From NCBI GenBank assembly GCA_913775265.1, contig CAJYJH010000094.1, positions 20,243-84,242 of the forward strand: DNA of 64,000 nucleotides, given 5' to 3'. Shown here one piece after another: positions 18,836-26,896 of this stretch. The notes under the pieces were generated by a model, which was not told the origin of the DNA, ran no database searches, and saw nothing but the letters and a program-made list of their open reading frames with translations. Position 1 is the first letter of the stretch, and each line of letters begins with the position of its first letter. Position numbers and translations under genes: made by a program. This stretch comes from an uncultured Mucilaginibacter sp. (GTDB lineage: Bacteria > Bacteroidota > Bacteroidia > Sphingobacteriales > Sphingobacteriaceae).

Positions 18836-21241
18836 ATGCGATTTAAGGGATACATAATACTCCTTGTTTTTTGTTTATTGGCAGGGGCTGTTCAAGCGCA
18901 AAGCTTGGGCCGTAAAGTTGAAAGCTTTAATAACGGCTGGAAATTTTATTTAGGCGATGAGACTGCTGCTAAAGAGGAAGTTTACAACGATAGCCAGTGG
19001 CGGCAATTAACTTTACCGCACGATTGGAGCATTGAAGGTGCCTTCAGCGAAAAAAATAACACCGGCCAAAATGAAGGCGGCTTGCCTGCCGGTATTGGCT
19101 GGTACCGTAAAACGTTTACCGTGCCGGTATCATCTCAGAGCAAAAATGTTTTTATTGACTTTGACGGTGTGTATTGCAACAGCGAGGTTTGGATTAACGG
19201 CCATTATTTAGGTAAGCGGCCTAACGGCTACATATCTTTTCAATACAACTTAACCCCGTATTTGCACTTCGGCGGCCAAGCCAACACTATCGCAGTCAAA
19301 GTTGATAATTCTGCTCAACCTAATTCGCGCTGGTATACCGGTTCGGGTATTTACCGTAACGTTTGGTTAACTACAACCGGTAAATCTTATATCCCGCAGT
19401 GGGGTACGTTCGTTACTACGCAGGTGAACAACTCCAACGCCATCATCCGTATGCAAACCCAGGTAGCGGTGCATCAGCCTAACCTGCGGCTTAAAGCAAC
19501 CGTTTACGGGCCTAATAAGCAACTTGTCAATTCTTTTTCTACTGCTATTGAAGGTGCTGATACATTGCAAAGCATTGCGCAAAATATAATTGTTGGTCAG
19601 CCAAGGTTGTGGTCTGTCAATCAGCCTAATTTATATAAGGTAGTGTTACAGGTAGTGTCCGGCAAATCAGTGCTCGACAAATATCAAACCTACGTCGGCA
19701 TCCGCAGTTTTAATTTTGATGTCAACAAAGGCTTCTCGCTTAATGGCGAGGCCATGAAGATAAAGGGTGTTTGTATGCACCACGATTTAGGCGCTTTGGG
19801 TGCAGCTGTAAACATGCGGGCCATGGAACGCCAACTGGAAATATTGCGCGACATGGGTTGTAACGCCATCCGTACCTCTCATAACCCGCCTGCACCCGAA
19901 TTCTTGGATTTATGCGACCGCATGGGCTTTTTGGTATTGGACGAAGCGTTTGATATGTGGCGGAAGAAAAAGAATAAGCAGGATTATTACCAGTATTTTC
20001 CGGAATGGCACAAACGCGATTTAGAAGATCAGGTTAAACGCGATCGTAACCACCCTTCAGTCATCATGTGGAGCATCGGTAATGAGATCCGCGAACAGTT
20101 TGACAGCACCGGCATCAGCATTACCCGCGAATTGGTAGACATTGTAAAGAGTCTGGATAAAACCCGCCCGGTTACTTCAGCTTTAAGCGAATCTGATCCT
20201 AAAAAGAATTTTATTTACCAATCGGGTGCGTTGGATTTAGTAGGCCTCAATTATCATCATGAGGTTTACGCCGATTTTCCGAAAAATTATCCTAACCAAA
20301 AGTTTCTAGCCACCGAAACTATGTCGGCTTATGCTACACGCGGATTTTATGATACGCCAACCGATAGCACCCGGCACTGGCCAACCAGTTCTAAAGCCAA
20401 ATTCACCCAGGGCAACAGCGAGTTTGCCATTACTGCTTATGATAACGTAGCTGCCTATTGGGGCTCAACGCATGAGGAAACCTGGAAAATCATCAAAAAA
20501 TACGATTACTTGTCGGGCCTGTTTGTATGGACAGGTTTTGATTATTTGGGTGAGCCGTCACCGTACCCGTGGCCGGCACGCAGTTCATATTTCGGTATCG
20601 TAGATTTGGCGGGGTTCCCCAAGGATGCTTACTACATGTACCAAAGCGAGTGGACGAGCAAGCCGGTACTGCACCTGTTGCCGCACTGGAACTGGCAGCC
20701 CGGCAAAACGGTAGATGTTTGGGCATATTATAATAATGCGGATGAGGTGGAACTATACCTGAATGGTCGCTCGTTAGGAACACAGAAAAAGCAGGTCGAT
20801 GATTTGCATGTGACCTGGAAAGTTCCGTTTGAGGCGGGCACCTTGAAAGCTGTTTCTCGTTTAAACGGAAGAACTGTACTGATTAAAGAAGTGTCAACAG
20901 CATCAGAACCTGACCGTATTGAGTTGATTGCTGATCGTAAGCTTTTAAAGCGGGACGGCTCCGATCTATCGTTTATCACCGTACGCGTTTTGGACAAAAA
21001 TGGCAATGTAGTGCCGAACGCTGATAACCTGATTAAATTCTCCATCAAAGGTAAGGGCTTTTTAGCCGGTGTTGATAATGGTTCGCAAAGCAGCATGGAA
21101 TCCTTTAAAGAGCCGCAACGCAAAGCGTTTCATGGCTTATGCCTGGCTATTGTGCAAGCTGGTAAAACTCCCGGTACAATTACAGTAAATGCCACTGCCG
21201 ACGTACTTAAACCTTCTACAATTATTATCAGGGTTAAATAG
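18836..21241 (+). CDS. GH2 beta-galactosidase/beta-glucuronidase-type hydrolase
   Basis: 801 residues, signal peptide MRFKGYIILLVFCLLAGAVQAQ. The sugar-binding domain (NNGWKFYLGD, LPHDWSIEGAFS, GIGWYRKTF, SEVWINGHYLGKRPNGY), immunoglobulin-like domain and TIM barrel are in standard order. The acid/base is Glu417 in MWSIGNEIRE and the nucleophile Glu494 in LATETMSAYATRG. The C-terminus has a DUF4982-like domain (VDVWAYYNNADEVELYLNGRSLG) followed by an invasin/Ig-like module (LIADRKLLKRDGSDLSFITV). This architecture is frequent in Bacteroidota GH2 enzymes active on beta-galactosides in plant cell wall and arabinogalactan side chains. It ends the main hydrolase run; a 144-bp gap precedes the symporter. 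Confidence 0.9.
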   Translation: MRFKGYIILLVFCLLAGAVQAQSLGRKVESFNNGWKFYLGDETAAKEEVYNDSQWRQLTLPHDWSIEGAFSEKNNTGQNEGGLPAGIGWYRKTFTVPVSSQSKNVFIDFDGVYCNSEVWINGHYLGKRPNGYISFQYNLTPYLHFGGQANTIAVKVDNSAQPNSRWYTGSGIYRNVWLTTTGKSYIPQWGTFVTTQVNNSNAIIRMQTQVAVHQPNLRLKATVYGPNKQLVNSFSTAIEGADTLQSIAQNIIVGQPRLWSVNQPNLYKVVLQVVSGKSVLDKYQTYVGIRSFNFDVNKGFSLNGEAMKIKGVCMHHDLGALGAAVNMRAMERQLEILRDMGCNAIRTSHNPPAPEFLDLCDRMGFLVLDEAFDMWRKKKNKQDYYQYFPEWHKRDLEDQVKRDRNHPSVIMWSIGNEIREQFDSTGISITRELVDIVKSLDKTRPVTSALSESDPKKNFIYQSGALDLVGLNYHHEVYADFPKNYPNQKFLATETMSAYATRGFYDTPTDSTRHWPTSSKAKFTQGNSEFAITAYDNVAAYWGSTHEETWKIIKKYDYLSGLFVWTGFDYLGEPSPYPWPARSSYFGIVDLAGFPKDAYYMYQSEWTSKPVLHLLPHWNWQPGKTVDVWAYYNNADEVELYLNGRSLGTQKKQVDDLHVTWKVPFEAGTLKAVSRLNGRTVLIKEVSTASEPDRIELIADRKLLKRDGSDLSFITVRVLDKNGNVVPNADNLIKFSIKGKGFLAGVDNGSQSSMESFKEPQRKAFHGLCLAIVQAGKTPGTITVNATADVLKPSTIIIRVK

Positions 21242-21316
21242 CAATATTATACTGTTTAGGATAAAATGCTATAAGACAAGGAAAAAATATCATAAAACAA
21301 TTGTTGGTTAAGCTGA

Positions 21317-21324
21317 TAGATTTG
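21317..21324 (+). promoter_or_regulatory. Possible Bacteroidota -7 promoter element
   Basis: TAGATTTG matches TAnnTTTG and lies in the 144-bp gap, 61 bp upstream of the symporter start at 21386. The upstream TTG at 21301-21303 is closer than the usual spacing of about 19 bp, so support is partial. Confidence 0.35.
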
Positions 21325-21385
21325 TGAAATGCGTTTGGCTTATTAGTCAGGGCTACCAATTATAACTCTTACACAAATCCATTCA

Positions 21386-22957
21386 ATGAGAAGCTTGCCA
21401 ACGCTCGATCTTGCCGTTATTGCTGTGTATTTACTGGCAATGCTGCTGGTTGGTTTCTATTTTTCGCGCCGCAACAAAAACACCGAGCAGTTTACCAAAG
21501 CATCCGGGAGCATACCGGGCTGGGCATTGGGCATTTCTATTTATGCCACTTTTTTAAGCAGCAATACCTTTTTGGGTGTGCCGGGCAAAGCTTTTGGCAC
21601 CAACTGGAATGCTTTTGTATTTAGTATTTCGATGCCATTAGCAGCTTGGGCGGCAGCCAAATACTTCGTTCCCTTTTACCGGCATACGGGTGAGGTATCT
21701 GCTTACACACATTTAGAGCATCGTTTCGGAGCATGGGCACGTACCTATGCGGTAATCTGTTTTTTACTTACGCAATTAGCCCGCATGGGGTCAATTTTTT
21801 TTGGTATAGCACTTAGCTTACAGGCACTTACCGGCTATAGCATGAAGCTTATTATCCTTACCATGGGTATTTGTATCATCATCTATACCGTGTTGGGCGG
21901 CATCGAGGCGGTGATATGGACTGAGGTGGTGCAAGGCATCATCAAAACGTTTGGTGCATTGCTGATTTTATACATCATCATTACCAATATGCCCGGAGGG
22001 GCCAGCAAAGTTATTGATATCGGTCATCATGATAATAAGTTTAGTTTAGGCAGTTATCTGCCCGATTTTAAGCAATCAACTTTTTGGGTCGTGCTGCTCT
22101 ATGGTTTCTTCATCAACCTCAACAATTTTGGTATGGACCAAAATTATGTACAGCGTTACCATACGGCATCATCATCAAAACAAGCCGTTAAATCTATTTG
22201 GCTTTGCGTGGTGTTGTACGTTCCTGTATCCTTGCTGTTTTGTGTTATAGGTTCAAGCCTGTATGCTTATTACCAGGTTCACCCCGAACTTACCGAGGTG
22301 TTGCGTCATCAGGTAGCTGTCGAACGATTGTCGCCGGGGGCATCAGCCGGCGAAATTGCACGGGTAGCGGCGTCGTTAAAACCTGAAGATTACGGTGACA
22401 AGGTGATGCCTAATTTCATGGTTACTAAAATTCCGGCAGGTTTGGTAGGCCTGATCGTATCAGCCATTCTTTCGGCTGCCATGAGTACCATTAGTTCGGG
22501 CATGAATGCTTCTGCAACAGTATTTTCCGAGGATATCTACAAACGATATTTTAAACCTGATATCACCGATAAGCAAACCATGAATTTGCTGCACTTGGCA
22601 ACTATTGTAGCTGGCGTTGCAGGTATCATTGCTGGTATAGCCATGATTGGTGTTAAAAGCGTGCTGGATATCTGGTGGCAGCTTTCGGGTATTTTTGCGG
22701 GCGGTATGCTGGGCTTATTTTTGTTAGGCATCATCAGTAAACAAACCCGTAACCACGAGGCTATCATTGCTATCACCGTTGGAATCTTAGTTATTATCTG
22801 GATGACACTTTCGCCGTTGCTGCCCGAAAACTACGGTTGGATACGCAATACGTTGCATCAAAATATGGTGATTGTTATTGGTACACTTACCATTTTTTTA
22901 ACCGGTATTATCATCACCAGGCTGCGTCAAAAGTCTGCGGCCACTTCAGCAATCTAA
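21386..22957 (+). CDS. Sodium:solute symporter (SSS/SGLT family)
   Basis: 523-residue inner-membrane protein with about 13-14 predicted helices and no cleaved signal. The N-terminal helix TLDLAVIAVYLLAMLLVGFYF is followed by SRRNKNTEQFTKASG, then the family's GWALGISIYATFLSSNTFLG and VLGGIEAVIWTEVVQG blocks; GLIVSAILSAAMSTISSGMNA matches the late sodium-site helix. It should import monosaccharides or uronic/aldonic acids released in the periplasm, driven by sodium. It is followed after 43 bp by a DapA-type aldolase, so its cargo may feed that enzyme. A second SSS transporter sits at 56532. Confidence 0.92.
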   Translation: MRSLPTLDLAVIAVYLLAMLLVGFYFSRRNKNTEQFTKASGSIPGWALGISIYATFLSSNTFLGVPGKAFGTNWNAFVFSISMPLAAWAAAKYFVPFYRHTGEVSAYTHLEHRFGAWARTYAVICFLLTQLARMGSIFFGIALSLQALTGYSMKLIILTMGICIIIYTVLGGIEAVIWTEVVQGIIKTFGALLILYIIITNMPGGASKVIDIGHHDNKFSLGSYLPDFKQSTFWVVLLYGFFINLNNFGMDQNYVQRYHTASSSKQAVKSIWLCVVLYVPVSLLFCVIGSSLYAYYQVHPELTEVLRHQVAVERLSPGASAGEIARVAASLKPEDYGDKVMPNFMVTKIPAGLVGLIVSAILSAAMSTISSGMNASATVFSEDIYKRYFKPDITDKQTMNLLHLATIVAGVAGIIAGIAMIGVKSVLDIWWQLSGIFAGGMLGLFLLGIISKQTRNHEAIIAITVGILVIIWMTLSPLLPENYGWIRNTLHQNMVIVIGTLTIFLTGIIITRLRQKSAATSAI

Positions 22958-23000
22958 TTAAATAAATTACTATATCATAACTGATCATATTACACCACCC

Positions 23001-23945
23001 ATGAATACTCAGACACGCAACGATAAAAAAGGCTTTATCCCGGTTATGTTAACGCCGTTTAAAGACAACGGCTCCATCGATTTTGATGCATTGACATCGC
23101 TTACAGAGTTTTACCTGCAAGCCGGTGCGGCAGGCTTATTTGCTAATTGTTTGTCGAGCGAAATGTTCGAGCTGACCGAGGCTGAACGCATACAGATTAT
23201 TGAGCATGTGGTAAAAGTGACTAACGGCTTAGTGCCTGTAGTGGCCACCGGTACCTTCGGCGGCGAAATCGCTAACCAGGCGCAGTTTGTTAAGCAGGTA
23301 TACGATTGCGGTGTACAGGCTGTAATAGCCATTACCGGTTTATTGGCAGACAGCTCCGAAAGCGATGCTGTTTTTAACGATCGTGTTTTTGATTTAATCA
23401 ACCAGACGGAGCAAGTACCTTTAGGTTTTTATGAATGTCCGGTTCCTTACAAGCGCGTTTTGTCTGCTGAGCAATTACATCAGTTTGTGGACACCGGTCG
23501 TGTTATTTACCATAAAGACACCTGCCTGGATTTAAATCAGATCAAAGCCAAATTAAAATCTACCGAACGACATACTTTTGGGTTATATGATGCCTACATG
23601 GTTCATGCGGTAGAATCGTTAAAGGCCGGGTCGGCAGGGTTATCATGTATCCAAGGCAATTACTTTCCCGAATTGATCGTTTGGTTGTGTGACAATTATG
23701 ACAACGCGTCGTTAATTGCCGAAGTTAATCAAGTACAACAGTTTTTCATAGACAACATGGATGTTATGCACGATGTATATCCTACTGTTGCTAAGTTCTA
23801 TCTTCAAAAACGAGGACTAAACCTGTCTACGTTTACCCGCCGCGACGTAGGTAATTTTTCGTCTGAAGTGCAAAATAAAGTCGTCGATCTCTATGACAAT
23901 TACACTAACCTTCAGCAACAATTATCCATCGCCAATTTAGTGTAG
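23001..23945 (+). CDS. DapA/NAL-family aldolase or lyase
   Basis: 314 residues, cytosolic, the usual length of the dihydrodipicolinate synthase / N-acetylneuraminate lyase family. The class I aldolase residues are present: Tyr144 in GFYECPVPY and Schiff-base Lys172 in VIYHKDTC. The N-terminal KGFIPVMLTPF and LFANCLSSEMFELTEAER fit the family, although the usual GTTGE loop is replaced by NCLSSE, which points away from DapA itself. Placed behind a symporter in a locus with a sugar lactonase, it may cleave a 2-keto-3-deoxy sugar acid, or a 3-deoxy-ulosonic acid such as Kdo or Dha from RG-II. The substrate is inference only. Confidence 0.85.
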   Translation: MNTQTRNDKKGFIPVMLTPFKDNGSIDFDALTSLTEFYLQAGAAGLFANCLSSEMFELTEAERIQIIEHVVKVTNGLVPVVATGTFGGEIANQAQFVKQVYDCGVQAVIAITGLLADSSESDAVFNDRVFDLINQTEQVPLGFYECPVPYKRVLSAEQLHQFVDTGRVIYHKDTCLDLNQIKAKLKSTERHTFGLYDAYMVHAVESLKAGSAGLSCIQGNYFPELIVWLCDNYDNASLIAEVNQVQQFFIDNMDVMHDVYPTVAKFYLQKRGLNLSTFTRRDVGNFSSEVQNKVVDLYDNYTNLQQQLSIANLV

Positions 23946-23960
23946 CCATTGTTTAACAAG

Positions 23961-24005
23961 ATCAGTACAAAGAGTTATTAAAAATTGTTAAAACTTTGTA
24001 CTGAT
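23961..24005 (+). terminator. Perfect 12-bp inverted repeat after the aldolase gene, possible terminator
   Basis: ATCAGTACAAAG (23961-23972) and CTTTGTACTGAT (23994-24005) are exact inverted copies separated by 21 bases, 16 bp after the aldolase stop. The right arm is followed by a T-rich stretch (TTGTCTTATGAATTTTTTATTTTC). The loop is long and the stem AT-rich, so a weak terminator, mRNA-stabilising hairpin or operator are all possible. Confidence 0.5.
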
Positions 24006-24265
24006 TTGTCTTATGAATTTTTTATTTTCTTAAGCTTTTCTTTACAAAATTCAGATAAATAATCAAGCACTATATTTCTTACTCATAAAATTTATGCTTT
24101 CTGTAAGGTCATATAGTGTTTTTGTAACACTTAGGATTCAGACAGATGTTTGTGACTATGTAAAGCGACTAAAGGTTCTGATGATAACATTGTACAGTAA
24201 ATTGATAAAAAACTGCAAAAATAATTTATAATCATAATTCATATTTGTGTAGCTAACCAGTTTAC

Positions 24266-24281
24266 CAAGGCAAACCCAACA
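24266..24281 (+). promoter_or_regulatory. 16-bp motif shared with the 32427 promoter region (copy 1)
   Basis: CAAGGCAAACCCAACA, 137 bp before the 24419 start. The second copy (32314-32329) differs at one base. It could be a regulator site or a conserved leader element; no role is established. Confidence 0.4.
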
Positions 24282-24418
24282 TTATTAAGTTACCATTTTA
24301 GTTGTTCGTCAGATACTTATCGTTTAAATTTTGTTTCTGCGCGTAATTGAATCTAATTTGGGTCTAATTCTATCCGGTCTGTTTTAAGTGACTGTTGCTG
24401 CACATCACTTAATTTACT

Positions 24419-26038
24419 ATGTCAGAAACAGACTTCAGCAAACAAGTATTATTAGTTGCCAGCGGCGATTTAAGATTGTCAGCTAATCAGAATTGCTGGG
24501 CAGCGCAGCAGGCCATGGAAGAGCAGTTAACTGCTGCCTTGGCTAAACAAGGTTGGACCGTTAAACGCGCTCATCCGTACGATGAAGCTAAGCAGCACGG
24601 TTTTATCGATTCTCAAAAAATGGGGATCGAAGTATTCCGCAACATCAATCCCGATCAGCCTATTATCGTTGCCGAAAGCGTTTGGCAATATACCCACCAC
24701 GTTTTGGCCGGTTTAACAACTCATAAAGGCCCCATTTTAACTGTTGCCAATTGGAGCGGTACCTGGCCGGGTTTGGTAGGTATGTTAAACTTAAACGGCT
24801 CACTAACCAAAGCTGGTGTTAAATACAGCACTTTGTGGAGCGAAAACTTCACCGATGAGTTTTTCACGCAAAAATTGCAGGAATGGTTGCAAAACGGTTC
24901 GGTAAGCCACGATCAATCGCATGTGCAAAGTTTTGAGCATGTGAGCCTGCCATCTGATGACGAAACCTTAGGTCGTGAGTTTGGCCGAAAGCTGAAAAAT
25001 AATAAAGCCATTATGGGCGTGTTTGACGAGGGATGTATGGGTATGTTTAATGCCATTATTCCTGACGATTTATTGCACGCTACCGGAATATTTAAGGAGA
25101 GGTTAAGCCAATCGTCTCTATATGCAGCTATGCAATTAGTAACCGATGATGAAGCACGTAAAGTGTTAGACTGGTTGCTACAAAAAGGTATGAAGTTTGA
25201 CTGGGGCAGCCAACCCGAAACCGAACTAACTAAAGCACAGACACTGGAGCAATGCAAGATGTACATTGCTGCAACCCGTATTGCCGATGAGTTTGGTTGC
25301 GATACTATTGGTATTCAATACCAGCAGGGACTAAAAGACTTAACCCCGGCCAGCGATCTGGTTGAAGGTTTATTAAATAATCAAGACAGGCCACCAGTTT
25401 ATGCCACCAATGGCAAAGAACTTTATGCAGGTGATGCATTACCGCATTTTAACGAAGTAGATGAGTGTGCCGGTATTGATGCTCTGGTAACATACCATTT
25501 ATGGAAACAGTTAGGTATGCCTGGCGAAACTACTTTGCACGATATACGTTGGGGTGAGCATTTTGAGGGTAACGGTATTAACGATTTTGTTTGGGTATTC
25601 CTGATTTCGGGTGCTGCACCACCGGCTCACTTTATTGGTGGTTACGAAGGCGCATCGAGTGAACGCCAGCCCGCTATGTATTTCCGTTTGGGTGGTGGTA
25701 GCTTAAAGGGTATCAGTAAGCCTGGCCATATGGTGTGGAGCCGTGTGTATGTGATGAACAACGAACTGCATTGCGACTTGGGAGTAGGAGAGTCGGTGTT
25801 GTTGCCTGAAGAAGAAACACAGCGCCGTTGGAATTTAACTACGTCGCAGTGGCCCATCATGAACGCTACATTGAAAGGTGTGTCTCAAAATCAGATGATG
25901 GGCCGTCATCAAGCTAATCACATCCAGGTAGTATACGCTACAAGCGAAGAAATGGCTCACAAAGCCTGTCGTGTTAAAGCTGCTGCCTTGCAAGAACTTG
26001 GCCTGAAAGTACGTTTCTGCGGCGATGTCAAATTTTAG
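24419..26038 (+). CDS. L-fucose/L-arabinose isomerase-like sugar isomerase
   Basis: 539 residues, no signal peptide, so cytosolic. It resembles the fucose/arabinose isomerase superfamily: an N-terminal Rossmann-like half (VLLVASGDLRLSANQNCW, PIIVAESVWQYTHHV, GPILTVANWSGTWPGLVGML), then GVFDEGCMGMFNAI with Glu204 as a candidate metal ligand, EFGCDTIGIQYQQGL, NEVDECAGIDALVTYHLW and a late GRHQANHIQV His motif. These enzymes use Mn2+ to convert aldoses to ketoses. It is shorter than classical FucI (about 590 residues) and probably represents a divergent Bacteroidota branch whose substrate is not clear; L-fucose, L-galactose, L-rhamnose or apiose from RG-II are candidates. It is followed after 28 bp by a DUF3826 gene. 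Confidence 0.75.
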   Translation: MSETDFSKQVLLVASGDLRLSANQNCWAAQQAMEEQLTAALAKQGWTVKRAHPYDEAKQHGFIDSQKMGIEVFRNINPDQPIIVAESVWQYTHHVLAGLTTHKGPILTVANWSGTWPGLVGMLNLNGSLTKAGVKYSTLWSENFTDEFFTQKLQEWLQNGSVSHDQSHVQSFEHVSLPSDDETLGREFGRKLKNNKAIMGVFDEGCMGMFNAIIPDDLLHATGIFKERLSQSSLYAAMQLVTDDEARKVLDWLLQKGMKFDWGSQPETELTKAQTLEQCKMYIAATRIADEFGCDTIGIQYQQGLKDLTPASDLVEGLLNNQDRPPVYATNGKELYAGDALPHFNEVDECAGIDALVTYHLWKQLGMPGETTLHDIRWGEHFEGNGINDFVWVFLISGAAPPAHFIGGYEGASSERQPAMYFRLGGGSLKGISKPGHMVWSRVYVMNNELHCDLGVGESVLLPEEETQRRWNLTTSQWPIMNATLKGVSQNQMMGRHQANHIQVVYATSEEMAHKACRVKAAALQELGLKVRFCGDVKF

Positions 26039-26066
26039 TATTCAACCCTTTTAAATATAATAAGTG

Positions 26067-26756
26067 ATGAAAAGATTAGTGTATTGCCTGTTTGCAGCTT
26101 TGCTGGTCCAATCCGCATCTGCCTGGGCGCAAGACAATGCTTCAGCGGTAGAAAAGGAAATGGCTTACCGCAAAACGGTACATGCCCGTGCAGCCAAAAT
26201 TGTAAAAGGGCTTAATTTGTTAGACTCAACACAGGCAAATAAGGTGACCGACGTAGTAGCTAAACAGTACCAGGACTTAAACGACATCTACGTACTGCGC
26301 GACAACAAGAAAACGGTAATAAAAAGTGAAGCCGATGCCGACAAAGAAGCGATTAATGTTAAACTAAAAGCAGTTGAAGAAGAGACAACTGCTAAAGTAG
26401 ATAAACTACACCCGCAATATTTAAAAAAGCTTGCAAAAGCTGGCCTGTCTCCGGCTCAGATTGATCAGGTAAAAGACGGCATGACTTACAATGTGCTTAA
26501 CGTTACCTACACCGCTTACCAGGCCATGTTACCCAACTTAACCGACGCGCAAAAAACACAAATTTTAGCTTGGTTAACCGAAGCTCGCGAAAAATCTATG
26601 GATGCCGAATCATCTGAGAAAAAGCATGCATGGTTTGGCAAATACAAAGGCCGTATCAATAACTATCTATCAAAGGCCGGCATCGACATGAAAAAAGAAG
26701 AAGCTGCCTGGATGGCCCGCATCAAAGACGAGAAAAACGGCAAACAACAAAATTAA
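26067..26756 (+). CDS. DUF3826 exported protein (copy 1)
   Basis: 229 residues from the ATG at 26067; an in-frame GTG sits one codon upstream. The signal peptide is MKRLVYCLFAALLVQSASAWAQ. The rest is Lys/Glu/Ala-rich and predicted almost wholly helical: ARAAKIVKGLNLLDSTQANK, VAKQYQDLNDIY, YQAMLPNLTDAQKTQIL, TEAREKSMDAESSEKKHAWF, YKGRINNYLSKAGIDMKKEE. No catalytic motif is visible. The family (DUF3826) occurs next to polysaccharide-degradation genes in Bacteroidota and its function is, to my knowledge, unknown. A paralogue is at 48499-49230 and shares the PNLT, REQA/REKS-D and INNYL-type blocks. It sits between the isomerase and the SusC gene. Confidence 0.85.
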   Translation: MKRLVYCLFAALLVQSASAWAQDNASAVEKEMAYRKTVHARAAKIVKGLNLLDSTQANKVTDVVAKQYQDLNDIYVLRDNKKTVIKSEADADKEAINVKLKAVEEETTAKVDKLHPQYLKKLAKAGLSPAQIDQVKDGMTYNVLNVTYTAYQAMLPNLTDAQKTQILAWLTEAREKSMDAESSEKKHAWFGKYKGRINNYLSKAGIDMKKEEAAWMARIKDEKNGKQQN

Positions 26757-26763
26757 AAATACC

Positions 26764-26793
26764 AAGGCCGTATTTAAATACTACAGGCCTTTT
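26764..26793 (+). terminator. Hairpin between DUF3826 and susC-like gene, possible weak terminator
   Basis: AAGGCC (26764-26769) pairs with GGCCTT (26786-26791), enclosing the palindrome GTATTTAAATAC and followed by only four T residues. It is 7 bp after the DUF3826 stop. It may end or attenuate the isomerase/DUF3826 transcript before the SusC gene. Confidence 0.5.
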
Positions 26794-26896
26794 AATAAAC
26801 ATTCATTTAAAGATAATACATATGAAATAAAGAATAAACTCCATCCAATTAAAAGAAGAAGCTCTCATCCAATTATTGAACAACACAAACTAAACA

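Larger units (their letters stand above)
23946..24418. other. Long intergenic region upstream of the isomerase/DUF3826 unit
   Basis: 473 bp of AT-rich sequence without a credible ORF or RNA gene. It holds the inverted repeat at 23961-24005. At 24266-24281 it carries CAAGGCAAACCCAACA, which recurs with one change at 32314-32329 upstream of the second pectate lyase. It also shares ATTGTACA (24189-24196) and CATATTTG (24240-24247) with that region in the same order. A promoter for the 24419 gene is expected here. Confidence 0.5.
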
